DNA from: Runella aurantiaca
GTDB lineage: Bacteria; Bacteroidota; Bacteroidia; Cytophagales; Spirosomataceae
Length of the DNA stretch: 64,000 bases
Assembly: GCF_003339505.1 (NCBI RefSeq)
Contig: NZ_QPIW01000031.1
Coordinates: forward strand, 16,868 to 80,867
Direction: 5' to 3'
The notes under the pieces were generated by a model. The model had not been told where the DNA came from and ran no database searches. It was given only the letters and a program-made list of their open reading frames with translations. The translations under genes were made by a program, and so were the position numbers. Shown here in pieces: positions 10,401 through 16,620 of this stretch (position 1 is its first letter; each line of letters begins with the position of its first letter).

Positions 10401-10478
10401 CAGCGTATGTGGCATTGCGAAGATGTAGAGGGCGTTATGGCAGAAGGCGAAGAGCAAAGCGAGGAGGAAAAGAAATAG
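7437..10478 (+). CDS. Exported double-domain amidohydrolase (imidazolonepropionase-like)
   Basis: A 1013-residue protein with a signal peptide (residues 1-20, ending SIWAQ) and two amidohydrolase-fold halves. The first half (about 30-450) has the flanking beta-sandwich strands but lacks the HxH metal motif: where PGxIDxHxH is expected it reads PALIDMESDYG. The second half (about 560-990) keeps it (PGIIDEHSHIALF) plus a late Asp in SINSDDAEM. One catalytic and one degenerate domain is the simplest reading. The downstream gene at 10883 is a third, also degenerate, amidohydrolase. Substrate unknown; a periplasmic peptidase or lactamase-like hydrolase is possible. The last 25 residues are a charged Glu-rich tail. 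Confidence 0.85.
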   Translation: MKKLITLLITVSVCTSIWAQTPTFPRNGVYDERPELYAFTNATIYIDARNVLENGTLLIKNGVIVGVGKDLQIPNGTVVNDLKGKRIYPALIDMESDYGMPEVKRTQGGGRGTPQQIESNKKGAYGWNQALNPETEAGKLFTVNNAKADEMRKLGFATVLTHHHDGIVRGSGALVTLATDSENSVIIRSPVSAHLSFSKGSSGQQYPNSPMGAMALLRQTYYDAEWYKNAGKNVEYNISLDAFNALSGLPTVFEATDKWSLLRADKLGNEFKTQYIFRGNGDEYQRIDEIKASGGTLIVPLNFPAAFDVEDVWDADNVSLAEMKHWEMAPANAAAIEKAGVSFVLTSALLKTKTEFWTNLRKAIEYGLSETKALEALTTVPAQLLKCDDKVGSLKTGAWANFIITSGNLFNADNVIYENWIRGKKYIINNINQADIRGTYNLSMEAEKGKLIISGKPEKPDYQIVLSDTVKITPKVTYLNDVISLNFQPDRKAPNATTRLTGYREGTGFKGSGETAKGTPTKWEAALQEPIKLAEARRDSTRKPAPNVGKPLFPFVGFGNAEKPKSETLLIKNATVWTSDDAGMLPNSDVLVENGKIARIGKNLSAANARVIDGTGKHLTPGIIDEHSHIALFSINEGGQSSSAEVRMSDVINPDDINIYRQLAGGVTMSQLLHGSANSIGGQSAVVKLKWGGNVSDMLLPEAQFIKFALGENVKQANSGNPTSRYPQTRMGVEQVFMDHFTRAREYERAWDSYNSMKTKIGMPVPRRDIELDALVEILNAKRFITCHSYVQSEINMLLKVADSLGFKINTFTHILEGYKVADKMKKHGAAGSSFADWWAYKMEVKDAIPYNAAILTKVGVLTSINSDDAEMARRLNQEAAKAVEYGGIAETEALKMVTINPAKIMHLDKRTGSIKTGKDADLVLWNNHPLSIYARPDYTIVEGAIYYSTEGDDKRRDEVEKERARLVQKMISAKTGGATAIRPPFRRQRMWHCEDVEGVMAEGEEQSEEEKK

Positions 10479-10490
10479 GAAAAAAGAAAC

Positions 10491-10989
10491 AGGAAGTAAG
10501 AAGTAGGAGCCAAGAATTTTATACATCATGGATAATAAAACGCCCATCCAAACTTTCCGAGATTTACAAGTTTATACTTTGGCTCATCAATTAGCCATGA
10601 AAATTTTTTGGCTCAGTACAAAATTTCCTTCTGAAGAAAAATACTCCTTAACCGATCAAATACGACGTTCCTCTCGCTCCGTTGCAGCAAATATTGCAGA
10701 AGGTTGGGGAAAGAGAAGATTTGAAAATACATTCAAAAGGCATTTAATCGACTCCATCGGCTCTCTTGAAGAGACTAAATGTTGGTTATTATTCGCTTTA
10801 GATTGTCTGTATATTAGTCAAGAATCATACAAAGAACTAACTACCGATACTGAATATCTCGGTGCTAAACTTTCGAAATTACATGAGAACTGGAAGACCT
10901 TCTAACTATTCCATAAAAGTCCATAAGTTATATTTTGCTCAGGCATCTTATTTCTTACGGCCTATTTCTTATTTCTTACTTCTTATTTC
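10491..10989. repeat. Imperfect inverted repeat bracketing the first four-helix-bundle gene
   Basis: The GA-rich left arm (10491-10511) and CT-rich right arm (10959-10989) are imperfect reverse complements. The exact core is GAAGTAAGAA (10493-10502) against TTCTTACTTC (10973-10982), with further pairing on both sides. The arms enclose the gene at 10528-10905. The right arm also encodes part of the next gene's signal peptide. Compare the cassettes at 42541-43003 and 37105-37175. Confidence 0.65.
10528..10905 (+). CDS. Four-helix-bundle protein (23S rRNA intervening-sequence / S23 family), copy 1
   Basis: A 125-residue protein of the TIGR02436 'four helix bundle' family: start FRDLQVYTLAHQLAMKIF, central signature DQIRRSSRSVAANIAEGWGK, later LGSLEET-like helix (IGSLEETKCWL). 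Members were first found in open frames of intervening sequences (IVS) inside 23S rRNA genes; they are basic and oligomeric, and the diversity-generating retroelement protein Avd shares the fold. Here the gene lies between two co-directional amidohydrolase genes, inside an inverted repeat, and its 3' end overlaps the start chosen for the next gene. Molecular role unknown. Confidence 0.88.
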   Translation: MDNKTPIQTFRDLQVYTLAHQLAMKIFWLSTKFPSEEKYSLTDQIRRSSRSVAANIAEGWGKRRFENTFKRHLIDSIGSLEETKCWLLFALDCLYISQESYKELTTDTEYLGAKLSKLHENWKTF

Positions 10990-12268
10990 GGGTCTCTTAT
11001 TTCAGCCCGTATCGGCACAAAACCCCGCGCCTGCCAAGCCCCAAACCAAGCCTATTGCACTGGTGGGCGGCACGGTTCATGTAGGAAACGGAACCGTGAT
11101 TGACAAAGGAACGGTGGTCTTTGACAAAGGAATCCTTACCGCCGTAGGCGATGCGAGTACGACTTTTGACCGCAACGCCACCGAAGTCATTGACGTAACT
11201 GGCAAACACCTTTATCCGGGCCTCATCGCGATGGGCGCCACGACGGGCTTGGTCGAAATCAGTTCGGTTCGGGCCACTACCGACAATCAGGAAATCGGGG
11301 CGCTCAATCCCAATGTTCGGGCATTGGTTGCGTATAATACTGATTCTGAAGTCATTCCTACCTTACGCAACAATGGATTATTACTTACCCAAGCAACTCC
11401 CCAAGGTGGCACGATTTCGGGTTCGTCGTCGGTGATGGAACTCGACGGATGGAATTGGGAAGATGCCGTTCTGAAAAAAGACGATGGCTTGTGGCTAACA
11501 TGGCCGCCGTTTTTTGCCCGTGAGTTCAACTTCGAGGATTTTTCGGTAAGCCTCCAGCGAAACAGCCGCCGTCAGGAGGTAATCAATAATCTTGCGCAAC
11601 TGTTTTCGGATGCCCGCGCGTACAGCCAAATCAAAAACCCAAGCATTACCAATCTCAAATTGGAAGCGTTGCGGGGGCTATTTAGTGGCAATCAAAACTT
11701 GTATATCCGCGCCGACAACAGCAAAGACATTATCGAAGCCGTCAAATTTGCCAAATCGCACGGGGTTCAGAAACCCGTCATTGTGGGAGCAGAAGACGCT
11801 TTGCGGGTGGTAGATTTTCTGAAAGAAAACAATATTCCCGTGGTCTTGGGAGAAACCCACCGCCTCCCCAACCGTCAAGATGAGCCCGTGTATCAGCCCT
11901 ATCAACTGCCTTCTTTGTTGCAAAAAGCGGGCGTCACGGTTGCATTAAGCTACGGTGAAGCCTATTGGCGTACGCGCAACTTACCATTTGTGGCGGGAAC
12001 TGCCGCTGGTTTTGGCAACCTCGACCGCGAAGAAGCGCTAAAAATGATTACATCTATCCCCGCCAAAATTCTGGGTGTTGACAAACAAGTAGGGACGTTG
12101 GAAAAAGGGAAGCTGGCCACGCTCGTGGTCTGCAAAGGCGACATTCTGGATATGCGCTCCAACGGCATTGAACACGCTTTCATCAGGGGCCGTAAGACCG
12201 ACCTCGACGACCGCCACAAACGCCAGTACAAAAAATACAACGACAAATACGATATCGGAAACAAATAA
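10883..12268 (+). CDS. Degenerate amidohydrolase-fold exported protein
   Basis: A 461-residue amidohydrolase-superfamily protein. I chose ATG 10883, which overlaps the preceding gene by 23 bp; a GTG at 10862 is the alternative. There is no ATG between 10883 and the hydrophobic signal segment SYFLLLISGLLFQ (ending PVSAQ), so the N-terminus carries about 25 extra residues. The composite sandwich and C-terminus (VGTLEKGKLATLVV) are clear, but the HxH motif is absent (YPGLIAMGAT) and I see no other metal site. It is probably a non-catalytic partner of the upstream enzyme. The four-helix-bundle insertion may have rebuilt its 5' end. Confidence 0.75.
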   Translation: MRTGRPSNYSIKVHKLYFAQASYFLRPISYFLLLISGLLFQPVSAQNPAPAKPQTKPIALVGGTVHVGNGTVIDKGTVVFDKGILTAVGDASTTFDRNATEVIDVTGKHLYPGLIAMGATTGLVEISSVRATTDNQEIGALNPNVRALVAYNTDSEVIPTLRNNGLLLTQATPQGGTISGSSSVMELDGWNWEDAVLKKDDGLWLTWPPFFAREFNFEDFSVSLQRNSRRQEVINNLAQLFSDARAYSQIKNPSITNLKLEALRGLFSGNQNLYIRADNSKDIIEAVKFAKSHGVQKPVIVGAEDALRVVDFLKENNIPVVLGETHRLPNRQDEPVYQPYQLPSLLQKAGVTVALSYGEAYWRTRNLPFVAGTAAGFGNLDREEALKMITSIPAKILGVDKQVGTLEKGKLATLVVCKGDILDMRSNGIEHAFIRGRKTDLDDRHKRQYKKYNDKYDIGNK

Positions 12269-12280
12269 AGGCTTATTACC

Positions 12281-12326
12281 ATACTTGCCAAGACTCAGCG
12301 TCTCTATTTCGAGTCTTGGCAAGTAT
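12281..12326. terminator. Bidirectional terminator hairpin
   Basis: A perfect 16-bp stem (12281-12296 with 12311-12326; arm ATACTTGCCAAGACTC) with a 14-nt loop, between the convergent genes ending at 12268 and 12333. Confidence 0.8.
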
Positions 12327-12332
12327 TAACCA

Positions 12333-13061
12333 TTATTGCTTGTTGCCGTGTTGTTTTATCATCTCTTCCATTATTTTTTTACGCTCGGCAGGCGTCATAT
12401 TCTGGATTTTGTTTGGGTCAATGGAAGTCCCTTTTTTATAGTCCGCTGGAATGTTGAACAGGGTAGCCGACACGGGCTTAGTATCGTATTTCACCAACTC
12501 CATCGTCATTCCCCCTTCTTTATTTTTCATTTGCGTTTTGACCACAAAACCTTCAGCACCCGCTTTTTTCATTTCGCGGTACATTTGGTCATTGCCACCG
12601 CTCATGCTTGATTTCCAATAACCCATCATGCTTTCATAGCCAGCGATGTCTTTCGTGGTCCACATATCCATGGGGCGGTTGCTCATGGTCACCACGATGT
12701 GCGTGCAGTTGAGATTTTGAATCTTTTCTTTTCCCACCACTTTTACCGTCACCTTTGCGGCATTGGGGTCTTTGGGGGCCGAATTGGTATTTACTTCGGT
12801 GTAGGTTTTAGCCCCTTCATTCAGCATAATCATGGCATTGGGCTTATTGGGAAGCATCAGCATTACCTGCTTGTGCGACATTCCTGGCATATTGAGACTG
12901 GTTTCCATCCGCACTTTACCGCTCGCAAATTGCATTTTGCTGGTCGATACATTACTTTGCCCTTGCCCCGACATGGTCATTTTGTATTCAATCGTTCCTT
13001 GTTGTGCCTGTACTGAAATGACTCCCGCCAACGCAAGAGTAAGCGTTAAGAATTGTTTCAT
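12333..13061 (-). CDS. DUF4412 exported protein
   Basis: A 242-residue protein with a signal peptide (MKQFLTLTLALAGVISVQAQ), then a beta-rich DUF4412 domain opening QGTIEYKMTMSG. Start chosen at 13061, where the signal peptide begins, rather than the ATG ten codons upstream. The lysine-rich C-terminus (PAERKKIMEEMIKQ) is typical of the family. DUF4412 proteins are periplasmic with a lipoprotein-carrier-like beta fold; function unknown. Monocistronic, converging with the amidohydrolase operon. Confidence 0.85.
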   Translation of the reverse strand: MKQFLTLTLALAGVISVQAQQGTIEYKMTMSGQGQSNVSTSKMQFASGKVRMETSLNMPGMSHKQVMLMLPNKPNAMIMLNEGAKTYTEVNTNSAPKDPNAAKVTVKVVGKEKIQNLNCTHIVVTMSNRPMDMWTTKDIAGYESMMGYWKSSMSGGNDQMYREMKKAGAEGFVVKTQMKNKEGGMTMELVKYDTKPVSATLFNIPADYKKGTSIDPNKIQNMTPAERKKIMEEMIKQHGNKQ

Positions 13062-13138
13062 AGTATTGATTTTTATGGGAAAGATATACAACGTCGGTTG
13101 TTATGATTTTGTATGGTAGAATGGTTTAAAATCAAAAA

Positions 13139-13153
13139 AGGGCTATTAGCCCT
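13139..13153 (-). terminator. Short hairpin with T-run, minus strand
   Basis: AGGGCT-ATT-AGCCCT; on the minus strand it is followed by a run of Ts. A likely second terminator below the NmrA-family gene. Confidence 0.55.
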
Positions 13154-13228
13154 CAATCCTCAAGTACCCATTTTCATCTTTACAAACCCAAACGACTCTC
13201 TTCCCATAAACACCAAAATTCACAAAGC

Positions 13229-13264
13229 TAAGGGCGATTGCTGAGAATTCAACAACCGCCCTTA
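13229..13264 (-). terminator. Hairpin directly below the NmrA-family gene
   Basis: An 8-bp stem TAAGGGCG (13229-13236) / CGCCCTTA (13257-13264) starting 6 bp after the stop codon. The U-tract is weak, so termination may rely on the hairpin at 13139-13153. Confidence 0.45.
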
Positions 13265-13269
13265 AAATC

Positions 13270-14160
13270 TTAACTTACCGCATTAAATGCAACAGAAAAT
13301 TCTTTTTTAGCAAAATCCTCAAACGTTGTCGGTGTGGTATTGGCCGTATCACGCTCGTAGCCGTTGAGGTACTCTCCTGAGTTTAAGCCCGCAAAAAGTT
13401 CGTTGTAACCGTCGGCAATGGTTTCGGGGAGGCCCGCGCCAATCATCCCCGCCCGGGCATCTTCGGGCGAAAATTGTACATAATGAAAAGGCTTTCCAAC
13501 GGCATCGCTCAAAATAGCCGTTGCTTCCGTCATGGTGTAATCGGCCGCTCCCGCCACAAAAACATAGGAATGACCTTCAAAATCAAGCGTTAAAAAATAC
13601 TTAACGGCCACTTCTGCAATGTCGTGCGTATGCACCAACGGAACCTTTAAGTCAGCATTCAGAGTATACCCCTGAATTCCTGCGGCCTTGATTAAACCGA
13701 TGTTGCCGAAAAAATTCTCCATAAAATAACCTGCGCGCAAATTGAGTACGTTCAACCCTTCCACGGTTTTGAGTGCCTGTTCTAAATCGTACAATCCACT
13801 TACGGGTCCAGCCCCCGTTGGCATGTGTGCCCCCATTGAACTCAATACCACGGCGTATTTTACGCCCGATTCCTGCAATGCGTCCACAAAATTCTGAATG
13901 ATTTCACGCTGATACGCCCGCCAATCTGTAATGTTCCACTTGGGAGGAACCATCAAATAAACGGCTTCAGCACCTTTGAATGTTTCTTTCAGAAATGCCG
14001 CATCTTCCAAATCACCAACGGCCAATTGGGCTCCTTTTTCGGCCAATGCGGCTCCCTTCGTTGCGTTGCGAACAACGGCTTTTACTTTTTTTCCTGCAGC
14101 AAGTAGCTCTTCGGCAATAATGTGCCCAGTGTGTCCGGTGGCTCCTGTAATAACGTACAT
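13270..14160 (-). CDS. NmrA-like NAD(P)-binding oxidoreductase
   Basis: A 296-residue atypical short-chain dehydrogenase with the NAD(P) motif at the N-terminus (MYVITGATGHTGHIIAEELL; GATGHTG is the GxxGxxG loop). No YxxxK pair is evident, as in NmrA, which sense NAD(P) or act as quinone reductases (QOR2, YtfG). Similar genes next to a TetR repressor often respond to electrophiles or quinones. The TetR gene at 14240-14827 lies directly upstream, and both promoters carry the same ACATACC operator, so this gene is probably repressed by it. Substrate unknown. Confidence 0.85.
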   Translation of the reverse strand: MYVITGATGHTGHIIAEELLAAGKKVKAVVRNATKGAALAEKGAQLAVGDLEDAAFLKETFKGAEAVYLMVPPKWNITDWRAYQREIIQNFVDALQESGVKYAVVLSSMGAHMPTGAGPVSGLYDLEQALKTVEGLNVLNLRAGYFMENFFGNIGLIKAAGIQGYTLNADLKVPLVHTHDIAEVAVKYFLTLDFEGHSYVFVAGAADYTMTEATAILSDAVGKPFHYVQFSPEDARAGMIGAGLPETIADGYNELFAGLNSGEYLNGYERDTANTTPTTFEDFAKKEFSVAFNAVS

Positions 14161-14201
14161 GTTTCTTTGATTTTAATAAATTTAAATTTGTTTTTCATTG
14201 T

Positions 14202-14227
14202 ACGTACATACCAGTTGGTATGTACGT
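14202..14227. promoter_or_regulatory. TetR operator upstream of the NmrA-like gene
   Basis: A perfect dyad with 11-bp arms (ACGTACATACC, then AGTT, then GGTATGTACGT). Its core ACATACCAGTTGGTATGT matches the second site at 14844-14861 at 16 of 18 positions. It sits 42 bp upstream of the start at 14160. Confidence 0.8.
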
Positions 14228-14239
14228 GGGCAAAAAAAA

Positions 14240-14827
14240 TCAGACTTTAAGTCCTTCGGAAAATTGTTTTAATTGGGCAATAACCATTTCAAAAGCGGCC
14301 CGACTTTGCATGGCTTTGGCCACGCTAAAACCTCCTTCAATGGCTGATAAGTAGAAAAAAGCGGTCTGAGTTGGGTTAAAATCAAGTTTAAACTCCCCCG
14401 CCAATTGGGCATTTTTTAGGCCTGTCTCAACCTGTAACTGCATTTGGTGGGTAATTCGGTGCAATCTTTTACGAAACCCTTCATCCAAAGGCGGCATTTC
14501 CTGCGTAAGATTAGTAAGTGGGCAACCAAGCTTGATTTCTTCGTCAGTTTTGGCAAAATCTCGATAGGATTCTAGTACATCCAATAAAACAACGCCAAAA
14601 TTTTTCTCGGCGCGTTCAAACGGTTGCCAGATTTTTAGGTAGTGTGGCGCCAACAATTCGTCCAAAATAGCGTACCCTAAATCAAATTTATTGGGGAAGT
14701 AATGATACAACGCCCCCTTCGTAATACCCATTTCAGCCACTACCTTATCGGCACGAACTCCCTGAAAGCCATTGCGGTGAATGGCTTCGTAGTTTTTGTG
14801 CAATATTTCGGTGCGTGTATCTGTCAT
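14240..14827 (-). CDS. TetR/AcrR family repressor
   Basis: A 195-residue TetR protein: N-terminal helix-turn-helix (residues 5-50, with VRADKVVAEMGITKGALYHY and FPNKFDLGYAI) and an effector domain with a TetR_C-like region (GFRKRLHRITHQMQLQVETG). It is transcribed toward the NmrA-like gene. An operator copy fills the spacer of its own promoter (14835-14865) and another precedes the NmrA gene, so autorepression and control of the oxidoreductase are strongly suggested. The effector is unknown; an electrophile or quinone is plausible from the target. Confidence 0.93.
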   Translation of the reverse strand: MTDTRTEILHKNYEAIHRNGFQGVRADKVVAEMGITKGALYHYFPNKFDLGYAILDELLAPHYLKIWQPFERAEKNFGVVLLDVLESYRDFAKTDEEIKLGCPLTNLTQEMPPLDEGFRKRLHRITHQMQLQVETGLKNAQLAGEFKLDFNPTQTAFFYLSAIEGGFSVAKAMQSRAAFEMVIAQLKQFSEGLKV

Positions 14828-14834
14828 TGTGGCA

Positions 14835-14865
14835 CAAAGGTAAACATACCAATTAGTATGTCAAG
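14835..14865 (-). promoter_or_regulatory. Promoter of the TetR gene
   Basis: On the minus strand: CTTG, exactly 19 bp, then TACCTTTG, one mismatch from TTTG-N19-TAnnTTTG. The -7 box ends 8 bp before the start codon, giving a nearly leaderless mRNA. The spacer is occupied by the operator at 14844-14861. Confidence 0.75.
14844..14861. promoter_or_regulatory. TetR autoregulatory operator
   Basis: ACATACCAATTAGTATGT, an 18-bp near-perfect dyad lying wholly within the promoter spacer of the TetR gene. It differs from the site upstream of the NmrA gene at two central positions. Confidence 0.8.
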
Positions 14866-14896
14866 TTTTTTATCAATTATTTTTGAAAAAAAATAA

Positions 14897-14915
14897 GCCC
14901 CTTATGAAAAGGGGC
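14897..14915 (-). terminator. Terminator of the ATP-grasp gene
   Basis: Stem GCCCCTT (14897-14903) / AAGGGGC (14909-14915). On the minus strand it is followed by a T-rich run, 40 bp below the stop of the gene ending at 14956. Confidence 0.75.
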
Positions 14916-14955
14916 CTACAAAAAGAAATAGAAAAATATTTTAAACCATTAACTA

Positions 14956-16386
14956 TCAGTACGTTACCCACGTATCTTTTCCACCACCCCCTTGCGATGA
15001 GTTTACGACCAACGAACCTTTGCGCAAAGCAACGCGCGTGAGTCCGCCCGGAATGACGTTGATACCGTCGCCGTAAAGAATATAAGGGCGCAAATCTACG
15101 TGACGACCTTCGGCGTGGTCGTCCACGATACACGGCACGCGTGAGAGCGAAATCACGGGCTGGGCAATGTAGTTACGGGGATTGTCTTTGATTTTCTGAC
15201 GGAACAGTTCGTGTTCTTCTTTAGTCGCTTTCGGCCCAATGAGCATTCCGTAGCCTCCTGCTTCGTTGGCTTCTTTAATGACCAGATTTTCCACGTTTTC
15301 AAGTACGTATTTCAGGTCATCGGCTTCGCGACAAATGTACGTCTGAACGTTAGGAATCATGGCTTCTTGATCCAGATAATACTTGATAATGCGCGGCACG
15401 TACGCATAAATCACTTTATCGTCGGCAACGCCCGTTCCAGGCGCATTGGCAAGGGCTACGCGGCCTTTTTTGTACACATCAAATATTCCCGGAATCCCGA
15501 TGAGCGAATGCGGATTAAACGCCTGCGGGTCCAAAAACGTATCATCCAAACGACGGTAGATTACATCCACAATCTCAAACCCACGGGTTGTCCGCATTTT
15601 TACGTATCCTCCCGAAACCACTAAATCGCGAGCATCGACGAGTTCAACGCCCATTTGCTGCGCCAAATACGAGTGCTCAAAGTAAGCCGAATTATAAATC
15701 CCCGGCGTCAGTACCACAATGTTTGGATCGGGACGGTCGGCAATAAATTTAAGCATTTCAAACAAACGCGCTGGATAATCCGACACGGGCCGTACCCCCG
15801 TTCGGGCCAAGACTTCGGGAAAAATCTGCTTAGATAACTCCCTGTTTTCCAGCATATAAGACACCCCTGACGGACAACGGAGATTATCTTCCAAAACCAT
15901 GAATGTTCCGTCGTCGCCCCGAATCAAATCCGTACCCGTGATGTGGCACCAAATTCCCTTCGGGGGTTTTAACCCCTTACAGGCTTCGAGATAACATTTT
16001 GAGGTTTCAATCAAATCTCTCGGTACCACTCCGTCATCCAGAATTTTCTGGTCGTTGTAGATATCGTCAATAAACATATTCAGGGCCGTAATCCGCTGAA
16101 TAAGTCCTTTTTCCAGTCGATTCCAATCGTCGCCCGCAACGACCCTCGGGATAATGTCAAGCGGCATAATACGTTCGGTTCCTTCTCCTTCAGAATAAAC
16201 ATTGAACGTAATTCCCATTGACATGAGCGCCCTTTCGGCGGTATGCTGGCGGTTCATCAATTCGGTTTGCGTCAATTGTTCTACGCGTTGTTTAAATGCC
16301 TCACAGCCGGGGCGAATCCTGCCGTCCGACGAAAACATTTCATCGTAAAACTTCTCGGTGTCATAATTTTTAAAAGAGAAATGCAT
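14956..16386 (-). CDS. Circularly permuted ATP-grasp type 2 protein
   Basis: A 476-residue protein of the circularly permuted ATP-grasp family (DUF404/407 type). Typical segments: MGITFNVYSEGEGTERIMP near residue 52, the FIDDIYND segment near 107, DGTFMVLEDNLRCPSGVSYM near 187, and the catalytic VIKEANEAGGYGM near 377. Such proteins resemble glutathionylspermidine-synthase-like ligases and normally sit beside alpha-E and transglutaminase genes in a putative peptide-making cluster. None of those partners is adjacent here; the flanking genes (TetR, DUF5723) are unrelated. Ligase substrate unknown. Confidence 0.88.
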   Translation of the reverse strand: MHFSFKNYDTEKFYDEMFSSDGRIRPGCEAFKQRVEQLTQTELMNRQHTAERALMSMGITFNVYSEGEGTERIMPLDIIPRVVAGDDWNRLEKGLIQRITALNMFIDDIYNDQKILDDGVVPRDLIETSKCYLEACKGLKPPKGIWCHITGTDLIRGDDGTFMVLEDNLRCPSGVSYMLENRELSKQIFPEVLARTGVRPVSDYPARLFEMLKFIADRPDPNIVVLTPGIYNSAYFEHSYLAQQMGVELVDARDLVVSGGYVKMRTTRGFEIVDVIYRRLDDTFLDPQAFNPHSLIGIPGIFDVYKKGRVALANAPGTGVADDKVIYAYVPRIIKYYLDQEAMIPNVQTYICREADDLKYVLENVENLVIKEANEAGGYGMLIGPKATKEEHELFRQKIKDNPRNYIAQPVISLSRVPCIVDDHAEGRHVDLRPYILYGDGINVIPGGLTRVALRKGSLVVNSSQGGGGKDTWVTY

Positions 16387-16620
16387 AATGGCGAAAAAGT
16401 AGGTGAGTTATTTGTTTTGCCGAACAAGATATGTACAAAATAACAATTTAGCCAAATTTTCTACCTCAATTTATCCTATTCATTTTACATTTCTTAAATT
16501 GTATGATTATATCGTACTTTGCATCACCTTTTTACGTTTCTTGAGAAGGAAGATATAGTATTTCCAACAAATCTTATTTTCCGCTGGTTTTAATACAAAC
16601 TAACACTTTACTCTTTTGGG

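Noticed and set aside
9933..10547. 204-codon open frame antisense to the amidohydrolase
   Set aside because: It lies wholly opposite a clear coding gene and its translation matches nothing known to me.
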